64,000 bases of DNA from Candidatus Intricatilinea gracilis (GTDB lineage: Bacteria > Pseudomonadota > Gammaproteobacteria > Burkholderiales > Burkholderiaceae_C). Location of the stretch: contig JADJDQ010000021.1 of the NCBI GenBank assembly GCA_016702605.1, positions 1,178,001-1,242,000 on the forward strand, given 5' to 3'. The notes under the pieces are model-generated. The model was not told the DNA's origin and did not search any database. It was given only the letters and a program-made list of their open reading frames with translations. Of the stretch, positions 57,977 through 64,000 are shown in pieces; position 1 is the stretch's first letter; the number at the start of each line of letters is the position of its first letter. A program made the translations under genes and the position numbers.

Positions 57977-58948
57977 TTATCGAGCCTCGCCCGACAGGTA
58001 CAAGCTCGACAGCAAGGCGCTGAATGCCGCAGCGTGTGACGGCGCCGTCGGCCGCAACACACCATGCTCCTGCAGCACCGAGATCAACTTGACCGGTGCC
58101 ACACGTTTGTCGCCGACGATCTCGACATGGCCGGCAAACACCTGCACACGCCTCGTGCGGGCATCACCGTCGACCACCGGGTGGCGCTGCTCGGCCAGGG
58201 TAAAGATGTCGTCGCTTTCAACACACCGCCCGGCTTCCAGTCGCCGGCAGGTGCCACGTTCGTCGGTGTCGATCTTCAGATGGTCGACGACTCGCTGCGA
58301 CAACGCGCCCGGCTCGAGGATGAAACGCGACGAGTAGGTGATGTCGGCCCACTTGGCGCCGGTGGCCACATAACAACTCAAGGGCAGCAAGCCCAGCGTC
58401 AAGGGATACAACCAGTCCTTGCCGCAGGTGCGCGCCGCCTCGATGCCGGCAAACGGGCCCGATACCGTCACTAGCCGCAGATCGACGGCCCGGTCAGGCA
58501 GCGGTGCCTGCAGCGACTCGGTCATGGCCTTGCGCGCAATCAGCGCCCCCTGGCTGTGCCCGATCAGGGTGACCTGCGGCACATGCGAGCGCTCGGCCAG
58601 TTGTGTGATGGCGCGCCTCAATTCGGTCGCACTGTCGGTGAGCTTGGCCCGGTCGTCGTAGGTGAAACACGCGGTCTGCTGGCCGTGAAACGCCAGCACC
58701 TGCGCCAGCGCACGAAACTGCCCGGACGAGCCGAAACAACCATGCACCAGCACGTTCACCGGCTGGCGCGAGTCGAAACGTAGGCTGCGATCCGGGTTGT
58801 CGGTGCACGGGCCCAGCCCGGCAATGTCGACCACCACATCCGGTGGCGGCAAGCGCCCCGGCTCGAGATCGGGCGCGACCACACCGTCGTGGGTGGCGCA
58901 GGCAGCGAGCAGGCAAGCGGTCGTCAGTAGGGAGGCGATGCGGTACAT
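57977..58948 (-). CDS. Alpha/beta hydrolase (lipase-like) lipoprotein
   Basis: A 323-residue exported lipoprotein. The signal peptide ends LLAAC, giving lipidated Cys17. The hydrolase core has the oxyanion segment VLVHGCFGSSGQFRALAQ and the nucleophile elbow IGHSQGALIA with the catalytic serine. A later aspartate and His (HVEIVGD) could complete the triad. Several cysteines (TACF, RTCGKDW, LSCYV, GTCRRLEAGRCVE) suggest disulfides. The substrate is unknown. Confidence 0.82.
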   Translation of the reverse strand: MYRIASLLTTACLLAACATHDGVVAPDLEPGRLPPPDVVVDIAGLGPCTDNPDRSLRFDSRQPVNVLVHGCFGSSGQFRALAQVLAFHGQQTACFTYDDRAKLTDSATELRRAITQLAERSHVPQVTLIGHSQGALIARKAMTESLQAPLPDRAVDLRLVTVSGPFAGIEAARTCGKDWLYPLTLGLLPLSCYVATGAKWADITYSSRFILEPGALSQRVVDHLKIDTDERGTCRRLEAGRCVESDDIFTLAEQRHPVVDGDARTRRVQVFAGHVEIVGDKRVAPVKLISVLQEHGVLRPTAPSHAAAFSALLSSLYLSGEAR

Positions 58949-59292
58949 AAGCTTGTCCGGGGGGTGGTCTGATACGGGCGGTCGGCCAGACGCTGCCCAG
59001 GCACAGGAATCATCAGCATGCCACCGGTCATCGTCGACCCCGCACACCTGCTCGGATTTATCGTCGAAGCGGCCTTCGACGACTGGCTCGCGGCGAGACG
59101 ATCTACCCGCACAAGACGAAGCCCAAGCAGGACCCGGAACGCAGATGACGCCTGTGAACTCGTTCCTCGCCGCGTCGAGTGGGGAGGAAGTTGTTGCGTG
59201 CTGCCGTTCCCGACGTCGCCTGGAGCCAGTGGTCGTCGCCGCGGGCGGGCAAGACCGACCCTGCAGCGCGTGCTGGCGCTGCAGGGCTGAGC
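58949..59292. other. 344-base gap without a recognised gene
   Basis: It lies between two minus-strand genes. Several open frames cross it, on both strands, but none has a good start or a known domain. A plus-strand frame from 59018 begins MPPVIVDPAHLLGFIVEAAF and a second plus frame reads ETIYPHKTKPKQDPERR near 59095; these may be remnants of one degraded gene, but the evidence is thin. Confidence 0.3.
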
Positions 59293-60183
59293 TCAGCGGC
59301 GACCTCGAGCGTCCTGCTGCCACGGCGGCAGCGGCGCGCCACAGTCGCGGCAAAAGCGCGCGCTGGGCAGGTGGCCTTCGCTCAGGCATTCGTGGCAGGT
59401 GCGCGTGGTGGTCTCGCGCGGCAGTCGCTGCACCGTGAATTCGGCGCTGACGATGCCGGTGGGTACCGCCAGCGTGCCCCAGCCGAGCAGCATCATCATC
59501 GAAGCGATGACGCGGCCGAGGTCGGTCTTGGGCGTGATGTCGCCGAAGCCGACGGTGGTCATGGTCGTGATCGCCCAATACACGCTCACGGGGATGCTCG
59601 AGAAGCCGTTGTCTGGCCCCTCGACGACGTACATCAGCGTGCCCATCACCAACACGACCAGCATGACGAAGGCGAGGAAGACCAAGATCTTGCGCCGCGA
59701 CGCGGCCAGCGCCTGCGTCAGCAGTCCGAACTCGGCCACGTACTCGCCGAGCTTGAGAATGCGGAACACGCGCAGCAGCCGCAGCACGCGCACGTCCATC
59801 AGCGCGTGCAGGCCGGGCACCAGCACGGCCAGGTAGGTAGGCAGCACGGCAAGCAGGTCGATGACGCCGTAAAAGCTGCGCGCGTACCGTGTCGGGTGGC
59901 GAACGCAGGCCAGTCGTGCGATGTACTCGGTCGTGAAGGCCAGCGTGAAGAACCACTCCAGCACGTTGAACAGTGCGCCATACCTTGCGTGCAGCGAGGC
60001 CATGCTGTCGAGCAGGACGACGGCGACACTGGTCAGGATGGCAGCGATGAGGGTGAGGTCGAACAGCCGCCCGGCGCGCGTGTCGGCCTCGAAGATGACG
60101 ATGTACAGGCGCAGGCGCCAGCCCGAGCTGGGGCGACCGTAGCGGTCGCCGTCGGGTTGCACCTGCACGAAGGGAGTGTCCAT
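59293..60183 (-). CDS. Voltage-gated potassium channel with C-terminal zinc ribbon
   Basis: A 296-residue 6-TM ion channel. S4 carries the voltage-sensing arginines in DVRVLRLLRVFRILKL; the pore helix and filter read WAITTMTTVGFGDITPKTDLGR. After S6 (SMMMLLGWGTLAVPTGIVSAEF) a short cytoplasmic tail holds two CxxC-type pairs, CHECLSEGHLPSARFCRDCG, likely one zinc site. This tail is a feature of some bacterial channels and may tune gating. The start at 60183 (or 60192) is uncertain. Confidence 0.85.
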   Translation of the reverse strand: MDTPFVQVQPDGDRYGRPSSGWRLRLYIVIFEADTRAGRLFDLTLIAAILTSVAVVLLDSMASLHARYGALFNVLEWFFTLAFTTEYIARLACVRHPTRYARSFYGVIDLLAVLPTYLAVLVPGLHALMDVRVLRLLRVFRILKLGEYVAEFGLLTQALAASRRKILVFLAFVMLVVLVMGTLMYVVEGPDNGFSSIPVSVYWAITTMTTVGFGDITPKTDLGRVIASMMMLLGWGTLAVPTGIVSAEFTVQRLPRETTTRTCHECLSEGHLPSARFCRDCGAPLPPWQQDARGRR

Positions 60184-60350
60184 GCCGGGCATCGTATTGC
60201 ATGGGCGTGCGACGGCGGCGCCCCGGCGCTGCCCGCACGCCGCCTTGGGGCACGGGCGACAATGGCGCCGATCAGGCGTGGCGTCGGCGGGCGTCGCGCC
60301 CGGTGTCCGTTGCCCCTTCGCCTTCCACATCTGCCCACCCAGCCGTGCCC

Positions 60351-63300
60351 ATGTCACTTCTTCCTGCAGGGGGCCGCGGCGGCGTCGTGCCGCTGAGTCT
60401 GGTGCTGCTAGCCTGCGTGTTCGGCACCTTGGCCCAGGCGAAGGCGCCGATGCAGACGCCGGTTTCGGCGCCGGTGCTGTCGGGATCCTCACCAGTGGCC
60501 GCTGCGGCCGCATTGCCGCGGCCGGCCGCCTCGGCGCCTGCGGGCGTGCCGGTCGAGCAGTTGAAGCGCGAGATCGATGCGCTGCAGGGCCTGCTCGACG
60601 GGCGCCTGCCGCAAAGCATGTCGCTGCCGGCGCTGTTCGAGATCGACCTGGGCGACCCAGCGGCCGTGGCTCAGCGCATCGACACCCTGGCGGCGCGCCA
60701 GGTGGCCGAAGGAGCAGCCACAGGCGACGAGACCGCGGCGCTGCGGGCCACGCGCGACACGCTGCGGCTGGCCTACCTGCGCTTGCCGCCCGAGCGACGC
60801 GACACGCTGCGCGAGCAGGACCGACTGCAGCGGGAAGGCGAGGCGCTGGCGGCCGAGAAGGCGCGTTCGGCTGCCTCGCTGGCAGCGGCCGAGGGCGCGC
60901 GTGACACCGCGCTGGCAGCGGCCAGCGCCGCCGAGGACAACGCCGCGCGTGAACTGGCCACCGAGGAAGCGCGGCTGCTGGCGCATCTCAGCGAACTCTC
61001 GGCGCTGCGCCAGTCGTGGGTCGAGCGCAAGCAGGCGCAACTGCAGAAGTACGGGGCGCTGCTGCTGCGTTTCGGCGCCGGCAGTGCCGCTGCGGCGCCT
61101 TCGGCGGCCGAGTCCGAAGCGCGTTACGGCGAGATCCGTCGGCAACTGCTTCAGCTGCGCAGCGAAGCCGCCGTGGCACTCGACGCCTTGAATGCCCCCA
61201 CGGCCGTCAAGACCCTCGGCACCGGCATGGCGCTGGACACCGAAACGTATGCCGCCCACGCCGAGGCCGTGAACCGTGTGCGCGACCTGCGCGCCAAGGT
61301 GCTGACCGAGGCCAGCGCGCTGGCGCTGCGCGAGGCCGAGTTCCGCTATGCCGACGCGGCCGAGGTGATGAACTCGCTGCGCGAACTGCAGGCGCTGCGA
61401 CTGGTACTGCTGCCCCGGCTCGGCGAAGAGCGGCGTGCGGCCGCCACCGGCTTCACCCGCGAGGGGCTGGACCGCGTGCTCAGCGAGGTCGAGTACGTGC
61501 GCCTGATGGCCCGCTGGTACCCGGTGCAGCGCGCCCACGAAGTGCAGGACTTTGCCTCGCTGCTGCGCGACGCGTTCACGGCCGGGCGCTTCGGCGCCTC
61601 GCTCTTCGGCCTGCTGCTGGTGCTGGCGGCGCTGGTGCTGGCCTATCGGCGCGCCAGCCCGGCGCTGGCCCGCCTGCATGCCTGGCTGGTGCCGCGCATC
61701 GCTGCGGCGTCGCTGCGTCGCATGACCGACCGCACGCTGCAGCTGCTGATCCGCATCGCGCGCGAGCTGATCCTGCTTTTTGCCGTCTACGTGCTGTTCG
61801 ACCAGTTGTTGGTCGGCCGCGCCGGCCTGCCCGAGCTCGACACGCTGGGCCGCCTGGCTTACGCCTACGCCTTCTACCGCCTGGCGCTGACCTTCAGCCA
61901 CCGCGTGCTGCTGCAGGCTTTGTCGCGCTACCGGGTGGTCGAGGCGTCGCTGAATCACAAGATCCTGGGCTCGCTGAAGCTGGCCGCCCGCGTGGCCCTG
62001 GGCGTGACGGTCTACCTCATCCTGGCGCAGGCGCTGCTGGGCCGCGGTGCGCTCTACGGCATCGCTCGCGAAGTAGCGCTGGCCGCGGCCCTGGGGGTGG
62101 GATGGCTGCTGATCAGGGCCTGGCGCAGCGAGGTCACCGGCGCCTATCTGGCGATATCACCCGAGGGCCGGCTCGCCAGCCGGGTGCGCTCCAGTCAGCA
62201 CAGCAGCTACGGCCAGCTGGTGGCGGCGACGGCCTTCGTGTTCGTGGCTGCGCGTGGGCTGTGGATCTGGATGCGCGACACGGCGTTGCGCTTCGAGAAG
62301 ACACGCAAGGCACTGGCTTACCTGTTCAGGCGCCAGCTCGAACGCCAGTCGAAGAATCAGCCACCACCGCCCGACCCGGCGCTGCTGCCGGCGGCGTTGC
62401 AGCAGGCCCTCACCGAAGACCCGGCGCCCCATGAGCTGCGCATCGACGTCTATCCGCAGCTCCACACCACGCTGGCGCTGGCCCGCGGCCTGCGCCAGGG
62501 CCGCAGCGGCGCCTTCATCGCACTGGCAGGCGAGCGCGGCGCCGGCAAGACGACCTGGCTGCTCGAGTTGCAGCGCCTGGTCGGCGACGAGCTGCCCTGC
62601 ACGCTGCACGCCTTCGACCCTCGCGCCCCCTCGCCGCAGGCCGTGTGCCTGGCCTTGTCGGCTGCGTTGGGCTTGCCGGCGCTGGACACGGCGCCGGCGT
62701 TGATCGCGGCACTGCGCGAGCAGTCGGCCCGCGTCGTGCTGCTCGACCTGGTGCAGAACACGCTGCTGCGGGCCGTGGGCGGCCATGCCGGGCACGACGC
62801 GCTGATCGCCATCGCCCAGGCCACGACGGGCAAGGTGCTGTGGGTGCTGGCCTACGCGCACTGGCCCTTCCAGTACGTGCTGCGCACGCAGCTCGGCCGC
62901 GACGTCTACGACCGTGTGGTCACGCTCGCGCCCTGGAGCGAACAGCAGATCGGCGAGCTCATCGACGCGCGCATGGCGGCGGCCGGTTTCACCGCCGACT
63001 ACGACAAGTTGGTGCTCAACGAGGCCTTGCTGCACACCACCACCAGCGTCGCCCTGGGCGGCGCCGACGTCGACGTGCGCAATGCCGACCGGTACAAACG
63101 CCTGGTGTGGGACTACGCCGACGGCAACCCGCGCGTGGCGCTGCACTTCTTCCGCCTCTCGCTGGTCTGGAGCCAGGGGCTCACCGTCGGCGTGCGCCTG
63201 TTCCCGATGCCGTCGGTGGACGCCCTGGAGCCCTTCGAGACCCGCACCTGGTTTGCGCTGGCCTGCGTGGTACAGCACGAGAACCTGAGCGTCGAGGATG

Positions 63301-63467
63301 CCGCTGCCTCGCTGCGCTTTCCGCGCCACGAGTGCGCATGGGCACTGAGGCTGCTGCAGGATCACGGCTTTCTGACAGTCGACGCGGCCGGCGCCTACCG
63401 CGTGCGCAGCCATTGGTCGCGCGCCGTGCAGCGATTCCTGCAGCGCAAGAAACTGCTCGTCGTCTGA
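60351..63467 (+). CDS. Periplasmic coiled-coil, multi-TM, P-loop NTPase protein (MscK-like without pore)
   Basis: A 1038-residue protein with an unusual order. A signal peptide (VPLSLVLLACVFGTLAQAKA) leads to about 330 residues of charged coiled coil resembling the MscS-porin region of MscK. About six TM helices follow (from residue 413 to about 645). The cytoplasmic end is a P-loop NTPase: ALAGERGAGKTTWLLELQ (residues ~722-739), a Walker-B-like RVVLLDL near 790 and a C-terminal winged helix (FALACVVQHENLSVEDAAASL). The MscS pore domain is absent, and an MscS gene starts 20 bases later. Start MSLLPAGG at 60351 gives the signal peptide. Confidence 0.75.
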   Translation: MSLLPAGGRGGVVPLSLVLLACVFGTLAQAKAPMQTPVSAPVLSGSSPVAAAAALPRPAASAPAGVPVEQLKREIDALQGLLDGRLPQSMSLPALFEIDLGDPAAVAQRIDTLAARQVAEGAATGDETAALRATRDTLRLAYLRLPPERRDTLREQDRLQREGEALAAEKARSAASLAAAEGARDTALAAASAAEDNAARELATEEARLLAHLSELSALRQSWVERKQAQLQKYGALLLRFGAGSAAAAPSAAESEARYGEIRRQLLQLRSEAAVALDALNAPTAVKTLGTGMALDTETYAAHAEAVNRVRDLRAKVLTEASALALREAEFRYADAAEVMNSLRELQALRLVLLPRLGEERRAAATGFTREGLDRVLSEVEYVRLMARWYPVQRAHEVQDFASLLRDAFTAGRFGASLFGLLLVLAALVLAYRRASPALARLHAWLVPRIAAASLRRMTDRTLQLLIRIARELILLFAVYVLFDQLLVGRAGLPELDTLGRLAYAYAFYRLALTFSHRVLLQALSRYRVVEASLNHKILGSLKLAARVALGVTVYLILAQALLGRGALYGIAREVALAAALGVGWLLIRAWRSEVTGAYLAISPEGRLASRVRSSQHSSYGQLVAATAFVFVAARGLWIWMRDTALRFEKTRKALAYLFRRQLERQSKNQPPPPDPALLPAALQQALTEDPAPHELRIDVYPQLHTTLALARGLRQGRSGAFIALAGERGAGKTTWLLELQRLVGDELPCTLHAFDPRAPSPQAVCLALSAALGLPALDTAPALIAALREQSARVVLLDLVQNTLLRAVGGHAGHDALIAIAQATTGKVLWVLAYAHWPFQYVLRTQLGRDVYDRVVTLAPWSEQQIGELIDARMAAAGFTADYDKLVLNEALLHTTTSVALGGADVDVRNADRYKRLVWDYADGNPRVALHFFRLSLVWSQGLTVGVRLFPMPSVDALEPFETRTWFALACVVQHENLSVEDAAASLRFPRHECAWALRLLQDHGFLTVDAAGAYRVRSHWSRAVQRFLQRKKLLVV

Positions 63468-63487
63468 CCCCACCCGAGGCACAGCGC

Positions 63488-64000
63488 TTGGAAAACACCG
63501 CACAGGTCCTGCAGTTCATACGCCCCGGTGGCATCCCGACGGCGCTGCTGATCATCGCCATCGGCTGGTTCGGCGTGCAATTGCTGCGCAAGGCCGGCGA
63601 ACAACTCGGCGACCGCATGGTCGAGCGGCGGCTGGCGATCAGCCAGGCCGTGACCATCCTGCGTTTCATCGTCTACATCGGCAGCATTGCGCTGGCCGTG
63701 CCGGTGGTGTTCTCGCTGACCAAGGAGATGGTGATCGCGTTGGGTGGCACCATCGCCGTGACCGTGGGCTTCGCGCTGAAGGACCTGACGGCGTCCATCA
63801 TCGCCGGCATCACGCTGCTGGTGGACAAGCCCTTCCAGGTGGGCGACCGGGTCAGCTTCAATGGCTACTACGGCGAGATCGTGGCCATTGGCCTGCGCTC
63901 GGTGCGCATGGTGACGCTGGACGACAACCTGGTGACGATCCCGAACAACAAGTTCCTCAACGACATCGTTTCCAGCGGCAATGCGGGTGAGCTGAACATG
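63488..64000 (+). CDS. MscS-family mechanosensitive channel, partial
   Basis: The first 171 residues of a channel protein that runs off the right edge. Three TM helices are visible, the third being the pore helix AVTVGFALKDLTASIIAGIT and then LLVDKPFQVGDRVSF, the MscS family motif; the beta domain begins with GYYGEIVAIGLRSVRMVTLDDN and VTIPNNKF. The TTG start at 63488 is weakly supported by CGAGG upstream. It lies 20 bases after the coiled-coil/NTPase gene and is probably co-transcribed with it. Confidence 0.87.
   Translation, partial: MENTAQVLQFIRPGGIPTALLIIAIGWFGVQLLRKAGEQLGDRMVERRLAISQAVTILRFIVYIGSIALAVPVVFSLTKEMVIALGGTIAVTVGFALKDLTASIIAGITLLVDKPFQVGDRVSFNGYYGEIVAIGLRSVRMVTLDDNLVTIPNNKFLNDIVSSGNAGELNM

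Overview
The window is very GC-rich and densely coded on both strands. Gene content (quinoprotein-associated SoxYZ-like carrier, Bug receptor, N-type ATPase, DUF3297, many Burkholderiales-style small hypotheticals) suggests a betaproteobacterium of the order Burkholderiales, perhaps near the Leptothrix/Rubrivivax/Methylibium group. This is inferred from family content, not from a marker gene. No rRNA, tRNA, CRISPR array, insertion sequence or prophage was recognised.

Region by region. 1-2.3 kb: tail of a quinoprotein (PQQ) dehydrogenase accessory cluster (degenerate metallo-hydrolase, SoxYZ-like carrier, periplasmic thioredoxin-like protein). 2.3-6.6 kb: ABC exporter, TerC protein, luciferase-like monooxygenase, small conserved protein. 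6.7-10.9 kb: periplasmic copper-handling cluster (His/Cys-rich protein, small exported protein, TolC-like lipoprotein, Tat-exported multicopper oxidase, CusF-like protein). 10.9-26.3 kb: metabolic and housekeeping genes (Orn/Lys/Arg decarboxylase, LprI/MliC protein, M13 peptidase, FabMG-like protein, FKBP isomerase, MetE-like protein, GFA protein, GreA/B-like factor, acyl-CoA synthetase, wHTH-TPR regulator, frameshifted truD). 26.3-31.7 kb: NarL-type two-component pair divergent from a diiron oxygenase, its ferredoxin-reductase and a glutathione S-transferase. 31.8-42.5 kb: frameshifted MFS gene, degenerate GGDEF protein, sensor kinase without receiver, methyltransferase/Bug pair with divergent LysR regulator, orphan receiver-domain fragment, catalase-like protein, small membrane protein.

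42.5-55.6 kb: complete N-type (predicted Na+-translocating) F-ATPase operon atpDCQRBEFAG on the minus strand. A ribosome-hibernation-like (HPF/RaiA) gene and a BaeRF release-factor-like gene sit between atpA and atpG, and nhaA plus a P-type cation ATPase are divergently placed upstream. The AtpE ion site carries the Na+-type residues, so this looks like an ion-homeostasis and stress module. 55.7-64 kb: RCC1-like protein, membrane TIR protein, lipase-like lipoprotein, voltage-gated K+ channel, and a large periplasmic coiled-coil/membrane/P-loop NTPase protein followed at 20 bp by an MscS channel. The last pair looks like an MscK-type channel split in two with an NTPase added.

Three genes (truD, the MFS gene, atpF) are each broken by what looks like one single-base indel. 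Because atpF lies in an otherwise perfect operon, sequencing or assembly error must be excluded before these are called pseudogenes.
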